Positions 9,485-19,414 of a stretch of DNA of 64,000 bases are shown in pieces. This stretch comes from Tritrichomonas musculus (lineage: Eukaryota; Parabasalia; Tritrichomonadida; Tritrichomonadidae). How positions within the stretch are numbered: position 1 is the first letter of the stretch; every line of letters begins with the position of its first letter. The notes under the pieces are model-generated. The model was not told the origin of the DNA, ran no database searches, and saw nothing but the letters and a program-made list of their open reading frames with translations. The stretch spans positions 5,131,501 through 5,195,500 of the forward strand of contig JAPFFF010000005.1 of NCBI GenBank assembly GCA_039105265.1, in the 5' to 3' direction. Position numbers and translations under genes: made by a program.

Positions 9485-9584
9485 GTTGATATTCTATGTC
9501 TTTATTTTTCATGGTAGCTTCATTATACATCATACCTTCTCTTCCAACAATCTCAGCTTGTGGGCTTCTAAAATCATTAGACAT
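9485..9584 (-). other. Reverse-strand coding fragment right of the 9 kb element
   Basis: A frame starts with ATG at 9584-9582 (MSNDFRSPQAEIVGREG...) and stays open to the target duplication. It has the same strand and style as the fragment at 110-430, so the pair look like the two sides of one gene split by the insertion. No domain is recognised and the gene may itself belong to another element. Treated as a fossil. Confidence 0.45.
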
Positions 9585-10565
9585 TTTCCAAAATATTTGA
9601 AGAGCTTTTATGTAAAAATTTATGCAAACATAAATATCCTAAAATAGAAACATATTTAACCTAATTGGCTCGGTAAAACTTCATTATATTTTATATTATA
9701 AGGCGTATATTGTTTAGAGCTTGTAATATTATTCCAGTCTTTCCAGAAAATTCAAGATTTTTTGTGAGAACCAAAAAACGTGCTTATTCAAAAAAATGAA
9801 TATTAAAATAGACGTTTATTTGAGAGGATTTGGTTTTCAAACATTTTTATCTTTTTTTAATGGCTATATCAAGTTTCTTTGCCTCGATAAAAAACCATTA
9901 ATTTTATTATATAATAACATATCCGAAAATTATATTAAACGGTTAAGCCAATCTCTCCAGAAATATCACATTTTTTTTAGTCGTAAATTTAATTTATAAT
10001 ATCTTCATAATTAGTGAAATAATAAGTGATATAAAATACAAACTAGCATTCAAAAACAATAAAACATATGTTAAGCAAAATCAAATGCACATATATGATG
10101 ACATCATGCAGATATTCCATTTTGATGAGAAAAAATTAATTGGTCTATAAAGTTAAATATATATAATACATCATAAGTATGATATGAATAATCAATGTTG
10201 CCGATCAATATTTACTATATAAAAAGATAAAAATATTTCAAAAAACATACCATACATTTGCAAATGGAAACAATTATTTCTGAGAATTTATAAAATTTTA
10301 TGGTTTTGTGAAAAAATAAAAAATGCTAAAAAAAATTGAATTGATTTTTTAAATCCATCGACTTTAACAAGTCTTAATAAGTTAGAAATCTTGTATCAAA
10401 ATTATAAGCAGGAATTTTCGTTTAAACATAATTTTAAGAAATTTTTATATTTTATTTTTTTTAAAAATTATTTACATTTGTAGATATTTATATTTTAAAG
10501 TGACTGATTTTAAAATATTTGAGGCATCAAAATCAACAATATTTATATATTTAAGTTTTATATTT
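9585..10565. other. Gene-free AT-rich region
   Basis: About 980 bp of A/T-rich DNA between the split gene and the next host gene. Short chance frames exist (for example 9796-9999) but have no family signal and a composition like the surrounding non-coding DNA. No inverted termini of an outer element were found here. Confidence 0.5.
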
Positions 10566-11264
10566 ATGCTTTTCACAGCCCTTTCCAAAAAATCTGTTAA
10601 AAGCAACGAAGATTTAAATTCCAGCACATCTAATTATTCTTCAGAGTTTTCTGATGATTCTGATATAAGTCTCTTCCAACCAACTCAAACAGTGAGTTCG
10701 ATCAAACGGATTTCAATGCCTAGTACAATGGTTTCATCTCAAACAGGGGTAAATATTCATGCTCTTCTTCACTTTTTACGCAAAACCGCAAATAATCAAT
10801 TGACAATCCAAGTCAAAGCTGCAAATTTAATAGCGAACTCAGTTGTGCTACGAATGATGCCCATTTTGAAAAATGCAATCAACATATCAAAGTTAAGGAA
10901 TATGCCAATATCCTCTGACCATACATATATATCAAGTTTACCAACAATACATTTTGCAATTTTAGATGCTGAAGCTCATTTGCTTTCTAGAAGGAGATTA
11001 TTCGATTGTGATGAATCAGATCCAAAAATTTTGAAATTTGTTGAAGATATTTCTATTAACAATAGTACATATCCATTATGCTTACCTCCTGAAATTAAAG
11101 TATTTCCTGAAGGTATTGAAAGAATTATTCCTGCTAATGAAAAAAAAAAAGAAATTACAGTAACAGATCTTTTATCTGTTTTAAACGATGATAAAATGAC
11201 AGATCCGTATAAATTGCAATCTTCTTTTGCAACTGCTTATATTGGTCGAAGAAAAAAGAAATAA
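10566..11264 (+). CDS. Unknown protein, 232 residues
   Basis: The first ATG of the frame is at 10566 (MLFTALSKKSVK). The frame is open upstream to about 10500 but without another ATG. The protein has a Ser/Asp/Glu-rich N-terminus (residues 10-50, likely disordered), a more ordered middle with Leu/Ile/Ala-rich helices, a charged segment and a basic tail ending GRRKKK that could be a nuclear or nucleic-acid-binding signal. No family is recognised. Base use in the frame is clearly richer in G/C than its flanks, which supports a real gene. It converges on the lipase gene 316 bp downstream. Confidence 0.6.
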   Translation: MLFTALSKKSVKSNEDLNSSTSNYSSEFSDDSDISLFQPTQTVSSIKRISMPSTMVSSQTGVNIHALLHFLRKTANNQLTIQVKAANLIANSVVLRMMPILKNAINISKLRNMPISSDHTYISSLPTIHFAILDAEAHLLSRRRLFDCDESDPKILKFVEDISINNSTYPLCLPPEIKVFPEGIERIIPANEKKKEITVTDLLSVLNDDKMTDPYKLQSSFATAYIGRRKKK

Positions 11265-11580
11265 TATTTTATTTTGTATTGAATTCATTTAAATGCATTT
11301 GAATAACAAGTACAATGAGATAATATACAAGCAATAAGCAAAGTATCAAATAACAATTTACAAGTTTTCGCAAGATCATGAAATTAATAACTTTTACACT
11401 TGATATAACTTAATCTCGAAAAAAAATATACCTTTATGGCAACAATTTTATTTTACAGATAATTAATTATCTGAATCTTAAGCGAAATTAATTAATAAAA
11501 TAGATTATTTAAATTGCAATTAAATAAATCAATTTTTATATAACTAACAAATCAATTTAGATCATAGTGATCAATTAAAC
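11265..11580. other. Intergenic region between convergent genes
   Basis: 316 bp of AT-rich DNA holding the two 3' ends. Nothing else is seen. Confidence 0.5.
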
Positions 11581-12627
11581 TTACGTATGATTCCTAAAGT
11601 AATTTTCTGTTAAATTGGCATAATTAATCATTGCATGTTTCGTATCAGCAAGACCTCTTGTAAGTCTATCAAAATATTCAGGACCAATTTTTCTCAATTC
11701 AGTTTGATTTTTATCATCAAGAACAAATAAGTAAAGCTCGCCTGGCGGACATAACTGTACTTGAATGGATGGATCATATGCACCATTTGCAGTTTGTTTT
11801 AGTCTTTTATGAACCCAATTGTTAACGACTTTAGCAACTTTTGTTGGCAAAATTTCAACTGAAATGTTAATGACATTTTCAAGAGATAAAAAAGGAATGC
11901 AATCACCTTCGAAGATAAAAGATAACGTTGATTCTCGTGTTGCTTGCCATAAACTTAAGTCAACTGTTGGTGGAGGAGCAAATACAATACTTCGACATTT
12001 AATCTCTGGTAATGATTGCTTCACTAATTCGCAAAGGCATGCTGCAACAGCACCACCAAGAGAATGACCAGTAAAAACAATTGGCCTGTTATTATTTTCT
12101 TTGGAAAGCTGAACAAGAATTCTTTGTGAATTATAAAATACATATGATGCAGTATCATAAACACCTTGATGCATTAGGCCACCACATACTTCTACACAAT
12201 TTCCCATTAAATCAGTAACTATATCATCAAAGCATTTTGTTCCTCGACAAGCTAAGAAAATTGTATTTAATTCGTCACTATTGCATATGAAAAATGGGAT
12301 TCGTGTGACATCAGATTCCCTCTTATAAAATACAGCTGGACCAACCTCTTCAGGCCAAACTGTTTTTTTTGGCTTCATGTATGTGCATTGACAAAGTTTT
12401 ACACAAGTTCTAACCAAGCTGATCGTTGCAGGAGGAAGGGATGTTGGCGTACTTTCATGCGTTTGAATTGGTAAGTTTGGATTAACGCATTTGAAAAAGA
12501 AGGAATGATTAAGAAGTTGAACTCCATCGTCACTGTCGCTGTCATCATCTGCAGTACTTTCCTCTTTTTTCATTTGTTTGCTATCTTTACGACTTATTCT
12601 TCTAGAATTTCTTTTGCTTTCACTCAT
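11581..12627 (-). CDS. Class 3 (fungal type) lipase, alpha/beta hydrolase
   Basis: A 348-residue protein. A Ser/Lys/Arg-rich N-terminus (1-35) is followed by an alpha/beta hydrolase core. The nucleophile elbow GHSLGG is near residue 188, after VFTGH and before a helix AVAACLCEL. GDCIPFLSLENV (about 246-257) is at the place of the catalytic Asp and the usual D-x-V-P turn of Lipase_3 proteins. The catalytic His cannot be assigned with certainty. There is no signal peptide and no membrane span, so it is probably cytosolic, resembling the catalytic part of diacylglycerol lipases that cleave acyl chains from glycerolipids. A TCATTA initiator-like site lies about 15 bp upstream of the ATG. The exact substrate is unknown. 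Confidence 0.85.
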   Translation of the reverse strand: MSESKRNSRRISRKDSKQMKKEESTADDDSDSDDGVQLLNHSFFFKCVNPNLPIQTHESTPTSLPPATISLVRTCVKLCQCTYMKPKKTVWPEEVGPAVFYKRESDVTRIPFFICNSDELNTIFLACRGTKCFDDIVTDLMGNCVEVCGGLMHQGVYDTASYVFYNSQRILVQLSKENNNRPIVFTGHSLGGAVAACLCELVKQSLPEIKCRSIVFAPPPTVDLSLWQATRESTLSFIFEGDCIPFLSLENVINISVEILPTKVAKVVNNWVHKRLKQTANGAYDPSIQVQLCPPGELYLFVLDDKNQTELRKIGPEYFDRLTRGLADTKHAMINYANLTENYFRNHT

Positions 12628-12641
12628 TGATAAGTTAAAAA

Positions 12642-12647
12642 TAATGA
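12642..12647 (-). promoter_or_regulatory. Inr-like TCATTA before the lipase gene
   Basis: Matches the trichomonad initiator TCA-Y-T-W and lies 15-20 bp before the ATG on the reverse strand, the usual distance for these very short leaders. The motif is short and AT-rich, so chance is possible. Confidence 0.4.
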
Positions 12648-13210
12648 ATTTTCACATCATAAAAAATAATAAAAGTTTGAAAGGATATGTAAAATTTTCT
12701 TATTTAAAAATTCAAAGAATTCAAAAATATTTTTTTAAATTTTACAAAATATACTAAAAATTTTTATTTCACTTTATATTATCTATATAAACATTTTATT
12801 TTATATATTGATTTTAATAAAAAATCAAAATTAGCTATTGATTATTTGAATAAAATAAACTAAAAAATAATTTCCCGATATTTTTTATATTCTATTAAAC
12901 CTATTCAATATTTAACGTAAAATTGAATTTATATTGAATCTATTCCTTATAAAAAGAATTACCAAATCAATTATGGATTCATTGAGATTATTAATGCTAA
13001 AATTGTTTATTTTTTTTTGAGAACATAAAGTATTTTCGGATTTTTTTTACAAAAAATTTTTTCAAATGATATCAACTTTTTGATAACTAATCAGTTTGAG
13101 AATCCCAAGCCAAATTCTATTTTGCGTTTTCTGTCTCAGCATTATAAATCCTAAATTTAAGAGTTTATTAGCTGATTTTGTTGAACACAAAAAATAACCA
13201 AGTTTATTAT

Positions 13211-13360
13211 AAAATTTTATATAAGTTAATATTTTGTCTTAAAACTCTTGGAATTAAACCATTAATACAAATTAAATCAATTATGGAAACCAGAAGATTT
13301 AGTATTTTCAAAAATAATTCCATTTCTAATGAGATAAAATATTAACTTATATAAAATTTT
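13211..13360. repeat. Short perfect inverted repeat
   Basis: Arms of 25 bp (AAAATTTTATATAAGTTAATA... and its exact complement) lie at 13211-13235 and 13336-13360, with about 100 bp between. The arms are AT-only apart from one G or C, so they could be a local slippage product as well as a MITE relic. Confidence 0.5.
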
Positions 13361-14130
13361 TGTTTTTTTTCATTAAATTTATTAACTTATATATTAACTT
13401 ATATATAAAATTTATATCTCCAAGATATTAACTTATATATAAAATTTTTGTTTTTTTTCATTTCTAATGACAAATAATTAATTTATCAAGCTAAGATATA
13501 GTCAAAATTCATTAAATTTGAAATAATATTTTCATACAGTAATCATCAACCTAGTTCATGACTACAGAATCCCAATATAAATGAATAATGAAATCTCCTT
13601 ATTTAAATTTTAGTGGTAAAATTAGAATTTAATTATTGATATGATCTATCTAACGTATATTCTCATGTTTCTAATAGATTCTATTCAAATATCAAATTTT
13701 AGAAAAAATATCGGCTACAATTTTTTAAATAAATCATGTATGTTTAAGGTTCAAATAATTATTTTATTTAGATTTGGAGATACGAATTTCTCTTTAAAAA
13801 AATTTTTTTTTTTTTTTTTTTTTGACTTTCAGAGAGATTGAATTTTTTTCAATAAGGAAATACAAATTTGAATCACATTGAATAATTAAAAAATCATTAA
13901 TACACTATACAATACTTTGTTTAAAATATTTATTGATTATTTTTATGATTATAAATAAAATCAAACATAATATTTTTAAATTAAAAATTGTTTTATTCAA
14001 TAAATATTAAAATATTCTAATAACAAAAAATTAATGAAGAGTATTTTATTTAAAAAATTGAGAAGAAAATAAAATATCTTATTTCAATTTTGATAAATGA
14101 AATACTGATGTTTTTTTTCATCATTGCACT

Positions 14131-14136
14131 TCATTT
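14131..14136 (+). promoter_or_regulatory. Inr-like TCATTT before the PITP gene
   Basis: A TCAYTW match 33 bp before the ATG at 14164, in CACTTCATTTTTATTT. It is a low-information motif. Confidence 0.4.
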
Positions 14137-14163
14137 TTATTTTTAAACTCTAAAAATTTAAAT

Positions 14164-15039
14164 ATGAAAATCTTTGAATATCGTATTATTGTCCCAATTG
14201 ACTATGCCCGATATGAAATTGCAAATCGCCATATGTGTCTTGATTATGTTAAAACAGAATCTCACGGAGGCGAAGGAATAGAAGTTGTTAAAGATGAAAC
14301 ATACGATATTAAAGGAAAAAATCTAAAAGGATCACCAAAAAAAGGACAGCATACATATAAAATTTTACATATCAAATCCAAATTTCCATCTTTTGTACGT
14401 TGGGCTATTCCTGATAAATATCTTCATTTTCATGAAGATAGTACAGTTGAATATCCTCATTTTTATACAAAATATACAGTACCTGGGTTTGGAGAAAAAT
14501 TTTATTGTGATATAAATTCACAACATGTAGAATACATTTGTGATGGAAATGGTGTCATGAAAAACTTTCCAGAAAATGCATTAAACCTTTCTAGTAAAGA
14601 ATTGAAAGAGAGGAAAATTATCTGGCTCGATATTGTACATGGAAATCCAAAAAAAAGTGACAATTCTTTAAAACATTTCAAATGCAATGAATATAATTTG
14701 GACTTCTCTACATCTGAATTCAAAAATAAAGATGACGAGAAAGAATCTAAAGGAAAGCATCATTATATAGAAGACCATCCTCCTCTTTGGACAACTCGTT
14801 ACAAAGGTCCTATGGTTTGTGCAATTAAAGTTGTTAAGTTTGAACTGGATAATAGTTTAAAGTCTGTTGTTGAAAAAACAGTTACAGAATCAGCAATGCC
14901 CAAAGTTTTTATTGAATCTCATAGAAGAATGATTCATTGCATTGATGATTGGTTTAATTTATCTGTTTCAGACATGGAAAAATTAGAAGAAAAACAAAGA
15001 GAAGATCAAATTAAAAATGTTAAATTTGTTCAAAATTAA
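14164..15039 (+). CDS. Phosphatidylinositol transfer protein (class I PITP-like)
   Basis: A 291-residue protein, close to the 270 of animal PITP alpha/beta. Family words run in order: the N-terminal YRIIVPIDYARYEIAN strand, a lid-region WAIPDKYLHFHEDS, then PHFYTKYTVPGFGEKFYCDI, WLDIVHG, PLWTTRYKGPMVCAIKVV, and a C-terminal helix region IHCIDDWFNLSVSDMEKLEE. The StART-like fold binds one PI or phosphatidylcholine molecule and moves it between membranes, feeding PI kinases. A charged insertion near 180-205 (lysine, aspartate and glutamate) sits between core strands and is somewhat longer than usual. No membrane anchor is present, so it is a soluble cytosolic protein. The next gene converges on it. 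Confidence 0.92.
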   Translation: MKIFEYRIIVPIDYARYEIANRHMCLDYVKTESHGGEGIEVVKDETYDIKGKNLKGSPKKGQHTYKILHIKSKFPSFVRWAIPDKYLHFHEDSTVEYPHFYTKYTVPGFGEKFYCDINSQHVEYICDGNGVMKNFPENALNLSSKELKERKIIWLDIVHGNPKKSDNSLKHFKCNEYNLDFSTSEFKNKDDEKESKGKHHYIEDHPPLWTTRYKGPMVCAIKVVKFELDNSLKSVVEKTVTESAMPKVFIESHRRMIHCIDDWFNLSVSDMEKLEEKQREDQIKNVKFVQN

Positions 15040-15183
15040 TATCCATATATATTTTAAGTAGTTTTAAGTAGTAAAAATAGAATTAAGTTAAAAAACGTAT
15101 TATCAGAAAATAAATAATTAATGATGACCACCAATCTTTTAGTAGAAAAAATTAATACAATTTTGGTGAGAGAGAAAATATAA

Positions 15184-15717
15184 TTATTTATTTTGATCGT
15201 CTTGGAATTTAATTAAATAGACAACAGCATCAGTTTGTGGTGATTGTGGGTTTGGGTGAGTAGTAATGCGGCATGGAAATCCAGCTGAAAATAGAATTCC
15301 TTCGATAATTCCAGAAACAAAAGAACAGCAGCTAAATTGACTCTTAATATCTGATGGATGAGAGATAAATTGTGTAATCATTGGATTATCATCGTAAAGC
15401 ATGTAGCAACTTGGATCATCAACTTGCTGTTGAAGATCAGTTGCTTGAGCACCGAATAAAACAGGCCAAATTTTTTCTTTAAGAACTAAAAGCATCGGAA
15501 CTTCTTTAACTTGGCGTTTGATGCTTTCTTTGCTTTGAGCAAGCACTTCAAAGATTGTACAGCCAATTGGATAACCCATCAATTGCAATTGTTTTGCAAA
15601 GTTGTCAAGCGAATCAACTTTTTGGTGACAATATTGGACAAGCTCTCCAAAAAGAAGAGCATATGTTGTTTTGGGTATTTTTACGGTTTTATCGGGAAGA
15701 GTATACTTTGTAGACAT
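15184..15717 (-). CDS. TRAPPC5: TRAPP complex subunit 5 (Trs31-like)
   Basis: A 177-residue Bet3-superfamily protein of normal TRAPPC5 size. Matching words: YALLFGELVQYCHQKV (start of the first helix), LGYPIGCTIFEVL-type helix (here QLMGYPIGCTIFEVLAQ), VLKEKIWPVLFGAQATDLQQ, then CYMLYDDNPMITQFISHP, FSCCSFVSGIIEGILFSAGFPCRITTH, and a final strand VVYLIKF. TRAPP is the guanine-nucleotide exchange complex for Rab1/Ypt1 that tethers ER-derived vesicles at the Golgi. TRAPPC5 is one of its core small subunits. It is divergently arranged with the downstream membrane-protein gene, with 159 bp between the starts. Confidence 0.92.
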   Translation of the reverse strand: MSTKYTLPDKTVKIPKTTYALLFGELVQYCHQKVDSLDNFAKQLQLMGYPIGCTIFEVLAQSKESIKRQVKEVPMLLVLKEKIWPVLFGAQATDLQQQVDDPSCYMLYDDNPMITQFISHPSDIKSQFSCCSFVSGIIEGILFSAGFPCRITTHPNPQSPQTDAVVYLIKFQDDQNK

Positions 15718-15876
15718 TATAATTCTTTATCAACTGACACAATTGTTCAATACAAAAAATTGTGAGAAAATATAGATAAACAAAAAAAAAAAAATTATTC
15801 AAAATTTTTAAATTGTGAGAAAATATGTTTTTCAAATTTAAAATTGTGAAAAACCATACTGATTTTATTTTAACTC

Positions 15877-17775
15877 ATGATATTATTTTCCTTTTTTGCA
15901 TTTATTTATGTTTTTTCATGCTGCTTTTTAGGAACTGAAGTTATGACTTTTCTTCTTATTCACGTTATTGACCTACCTACAATAATTGGAATTGGCTCTG
16001 TATTTGGAATCTTATCATGTGGATGGATATGTTATTTACTCAATTTATTATTTAAGCTTTCTTTTAAGTTTGGATTAATGCAAATCATTTTATATTCGTT
16101 GTCAGGAATTTTAATTCAAATTTATCGACCCAAACGAAAATTTCGAAAATCGTATTCATTCTTTTGTTGGATTTATTCAGTGGCTATACCTACTCTTGTT
16201 CTTTCATGGTTTTTTTATTACGGCCTACTTTACAAAGAATCTTATACTCGAGGAGCATCTTTTGGTGATCTTCCATTTCATTTAAATCTCATAGCTTCGT
16301 TTGCAGTTGGCTGCAATTCGGAAAGAAAAAGTGTCTTCGACATTGTTTCACCATTTTATGCAAAAGAGAAACTAGCTTATCCAATAATGAGTAATTATTT
16401 TTCAGCAATACTTCGAAGCTGCTTTAAATCATCGCTTCATCTTGCATTAGTTTTACCATCGGTTATTTTTGGCTTTGCAATTTATACAGTATTATCTTCT
16501 TTAGTATTTTATTTTTCAAAAAGCGAGCTATCTTGTTTATTTGCACCATGGCTTTTTTTGTTTGAAGGTGGCCTTGGATTTATCGAATACATTATTCATC
16601 CCGAATTACGCGGACGATTTTACACAGATTTTGTTCATTTATGGGGATATCAAGAAGGTAGCTGGTTTCAGACGTTAGTTCATGTTTTACTTCCTCAAAG
16701 AGCATCTTTACACTCAATTCCAATTGCCCATTCAATTATTTTATTGCTTATTCTAGGAAGTGAAAAATATGCAGTTGACTTAAAGCTCTATTCAGCAATT
16801 GGCCTTTTAATAATTACGCTCCCTCAAACTCAGCCACATTCTATTATTGCAGTTGCTGAATACGGAATCTGCCATTTCATCATTAAATTATTTCCATTCA
16901 AAATTAAACGACTCAAAATAATGATTATTAATTATGGAACACTTGCTGCTATTGCAATCATTCTAGGGGCTCCCCAGTGCATCCCTTTAATAGGAAGAAC
17001 AACTGCCAAAAATTTCATGAAAGTTGACCCAATCTGGAAAATGGACAAAACCAGAAAATTTTTCGGAATGTGGTACAGATCTCTCGGAACATTATTTGCT
17101 ATGTCGGTGATTCATGCACCTTCAATCATGAATTGGAATCAGATAACCATGTATCTTCCATCAGTTTGCGTTTTTATTATCTCAAACTTCATTTGGTATC
17201 AACCTTGGCATCTTGATAATACGAAAGTTTTCAATGCTGCTTGGATGCCGCTCGTTCTTGCCGGAGTTTCCAATTATTTGAGCCGACTTTTTAAAGCAGG
17301 TAAAATTGGCAAAGTTCTATGTCTATTATTGATGATATCATCATGCTTTTCTGGTTTCCTCGGCGTTCAGATGACTTATAGAGAAGTTTACCAAGTATGG
17401 AATTGGAGTGATTACCCAATGGAAGTCGCCGATTTCGTTATACAAAATACAGAACCAAAATCAATCTTTGTAACAGATGAATGGCACGCACATCCAATTA
17501 TGACGCTCGCAGGTAGACAAACTGTTCTTGGATATCCAGGATGGCTGGTTTCACATGGACTTGATGGCGGAAAAAGGTCTCAAATGATTCAAAATTTGAT
17601 ATATTTCCCAGATAATACAGAAACTTCTGATGCATTTGGCGTTGACTATATCTGCGCAAGGGGAAGAGGCTCAAGTTCACTGCATTTTCATCCAAGGGAC
17701 TCGAACAAGTGGAAGAGAATCTTTAGCATGGGCGAATATAAAATTTTCAAGAGAGATAGAAATGCTACAGCTTAG
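15877..17775 (+). CDS. Polytopic membrane protein, GT-C glycosyltransferase-like
   Basis: A 632-residue protein with at least ten hydrophobic spans, beginning with MILFSFFAFIYVFSCCFLG. The first luminal-looking loop carries ASFGDLPFHLNLI and further on EKLAYPIMSNYFSAIL, the D-x-x-F/H pattern found in bacterial and eukaryotic GT-C type enzymes that use lipid-linked sugars. The C-terminal soluble part reads VADFVIQNTEPKSIFVTDEW, then LAGRQTVLGYPGWL and VDYICARGRG, the usual order in the DUF2298-type and related GT-C proteins (tentative). Expected site: ER membrane. Donor and acceptor are unknown and no catalytic pair is proven. It shares a 159 bp divergent upstream region with TRAPPC5. Confidence 0.6.
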   Translation: MILFSFFAFIYVFSCCFLGTEVMTFLLIHVIDLPTIIGIGSVFGILSCGWICYLLNLLFKLSFKFGLMQIILYSLSGILIQIYRPKRKFRKSYSFFCWIYSVAIPTLVLSWFFYYGLLYKESYTRGASFGDLPFHLNLIASFAVGCNSERKSVFDIVSPFYAKEKLAYPIMSNYFSAILRSCFKSSLHLALVLPSVIFGFAIYTVLSSLVFYFSKSELSCLFAPWLFLFEGGLGFIEYIIHPELRGRFYTDFVHLWGYQEGSWFQTLVHVLLPQRASLHSIPIAHSIILLLILGSEKYAVDLKLYSAIGLLIITLPQTQPHSIIAVAEYGICHFIIKLFPFKIKRLKIMIINYGTLAAIAIILGAPQCIPLIGRTTAKNFMKVDPIWKMDKTRKFFGMWYRSLGTLFAMSVIHAPSIMNWNQITMYLPSVCVFIISNFIWYQPWHLDNTKVFNAAWMPLVLAGVSNYLSRLFKAGKIGKVLCLLLMISSCFSGFLGVQMTYREVYQVWNWSDYPMEVADFVIQNTEPKSIFVTDEWHAHPIMTLAGRQTVLGYPGWLVSHGLDGGKRSQMIQNLIYFPDNTETSDAFGVDYICARGRGSSSLHFHPRDSNKWKRIFSMGEYKIFKRDRNATA

Positions 17776-18213
17776 CGATTTTATTATTTATATTTATTTT
17801 ATATATATATTATATTAATATTATTTTTTATTTTTATTGGACAATGGTTCAATAAATCTTTCTATCTGTTTGATCATCTAAATTGAATAAACTATATTAT
17901 AATTTTTATGTTTTTTATTTTTTTCACTTCGAAGATTCTTTATTTTAATTCAAATTTCACATTGTGAACAGGAATTCAAAATTTTTTACTTTCGATTCTA
18001 ATTTCAAAATGTTAGAATATATAATTTTAATATATTCTTAAATCTTGACATTTAAACATTACTTATGCGCTGCTATTTCTTTATTTTACAAGTGATTAAT
18101 ACCAATACCATAATTGTTTTTTCAAAAAAAAATCTTTTAAACACATTTTGATATTATATGTATGCATATATAGCATATATGATATTGATGGAATGAAAAG
18201 TTAATATCATATA

Positions 18214-18768
18214 CTGGGATGGTCAACGTTGAAAAAATTGATAACGGAGAGACCGTTTAAAAGCTCTTCGTTATCAGCGTTGCCAACGTTGAAATGATTT
18301 CAACGTCAACGTGGCAAATGACATTGAAAATGATCGTCCAAAAATATGTCCCTTTTTAGCTTTTTTCAATTACGAATTGAAGTCAAAGTTACATTTTAGT
18401 ATTTTTACATGAAAATAGAATTGTTCATAATGAACAAATACCAATTTATTTTGAATTAGAATATTATTGCTTTTACACTCTTCATTATTCTTAAAATGTA
18501 ATCATACTCTTGCTTTTGTAATTATTTTATGGTAAAAAAATTGAATGGTGGAAAAATATTTGAATAGTGGAAATATATCAAAAAGTTAAAATTTTTAAAT
18601 AGTAAAAAAACTTTTTCATAATATAATGTGAATTTACATTAACTCGTTCGTTTTTTCAATGTTATCTGAGAGCTTCGTTGATGGTCGTTCATTTCGTTGA
18701 CCTTAACTGGCTCAACGTCGTTGATCGTTGATTGCAATTGGGCTTAACGTCAACGTTGGCCATCCCTG
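18214..18768. mobile_element. hAT-like MITE relic, 555 bp
   Basis: The left end reads CTGGGATGGTCAACGTTGA and the complement of the right end reads CAGGGATGGCCAACGTTGA, with two mismatches in about 19 bp. CAGGG-TGGCCAAC is the classic hAT terminal-repeat pattern. The interior is rich in CAACG/CGTTG words and contains a small hairpin (TGATAACG at 18239-18246 facing CGTTATCA at 18269-18276). No transposase frame is present and no matching 8 bp duplication is seen at the flanks (ATCATATA left, ATTGTGAA right), so it is an old non-autonomous copy. Confidence 0.55.
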
Positions 18769-19155
18769 ATTGTGAAAAAAAATTATACAGCATATGACAA
18801 ATATGAATGAAATGATTACTTCAAAAAAAATCGTGACCAGTGAAAATGAAAGAATCTATTATATTTTTTTTCAAATTGAAAATTTCAACATTTTTTGTTT
18901 TTAAAGATATAGTCCGATTTGCCCAATTTTGAATAGTTTATTCATTGAAAAAGTTCAAAATTGACATTTACCCTTAATATCCAAAGTTTGATAGATGAAT
19001 TAGTTGTTAAAGAAGAAAAAGTACAAAAAGCTACAAATACATTCAGATGATTTCAGAAGAATCAAATCTATGAGCAAATATCTATATTATAAAAGGATGA
19101 AATACTGAGTAAGCATTGAAAAAGTTTACTCCAACTTTTTGACCATATTTTTTTG

Positions 19156-19262
19156 TAAACTTTGTTTTTTAATTTTCGCGTGTAAAAAATAAATCATTCA
19201 TTATTTGAAATAAATTCTTATAAACCGTAAGTTTACACGCGAAAATAAAAAAACAAAGTTTA
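19156..19262. repeat. 31 bp inverted repeat (hairpin or tiny MITE)
   Basis: Arm 1 (19156-19186, TAAACTTTGTTTTTTAATTT...) is the complement of arm 2 (19232-19262) with one mismatch in 31. The loop is 45 bp. Both arms contain the rare word CGCGTGTAAA or its complement, which makes chance unlikely. It lies 150 bp beyond the stop codon of the reverse-strand ankyrin gene and could be its 3' processing site or a short foldback element. Confidence 0.65.
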
Positions 19263-19414
19263 TTTATCTTTCAACTTAAATTCACAAATAATAATAAAAA
19301 ATACTCACATAAAAAAAAAAAAAAAAAAAAGCACAAATTACGCTTTCCTGAGTACTGATTTTAAAACCAAGAAAAATAAAACAGGTAGTTTTAAGTAAAT
19401 ATCTTTTTATTTAT

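Larger units (their letters stand above)
12648..14163. other. Gene-free AT-rich region with repeated TTAACTTATATA words
   Basis: About 1.5 kb between divergently transcribed genes. It contains a 25 bp perfect inverted repeat (13211-13235 against 13336-13360) and several further copies of ATTAACTTATATA up to 13440. A segment with TTTTTGTTTTTTTTCATT plus CATTTCTAATGA recurs near 13321-13380 and 13424-13470. A 25 bp T-run lies near 13799-13823. No coding signal was found. Confidence 0.5.
17776..19414. other. Gene-free region with transposon relic and hairpin
   Basis: About 1.6 kb after the membrane-protein gene and before the 3' end of the first ankyrin gene. It holds the hAT-like relic at 18214-18768 and the inverted repeat at 19156-19262. 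Otherwise it is AT-rich with no coding signal. Confidence 0.5.

Noticed and set aside
9426-9999. Two plus-strand frames after the right TIR
   Set aside because: One starts inside the TIR, and both are Phe/Ile/Lys-rich with AT composition like non-coding DNA. No homology is seen.
13641-13841. A 66-codon plus-strand frame ending in a T-run
   Set aside because: Phe/Ile/Asn-rich with no family signal, in a gene-free AT-rich region that ends in a poly-T tract.
18214-18768. A transposase gene inside the hAT-like relic
   Set aside because: No frame longer than chance is present in its 555 bp.
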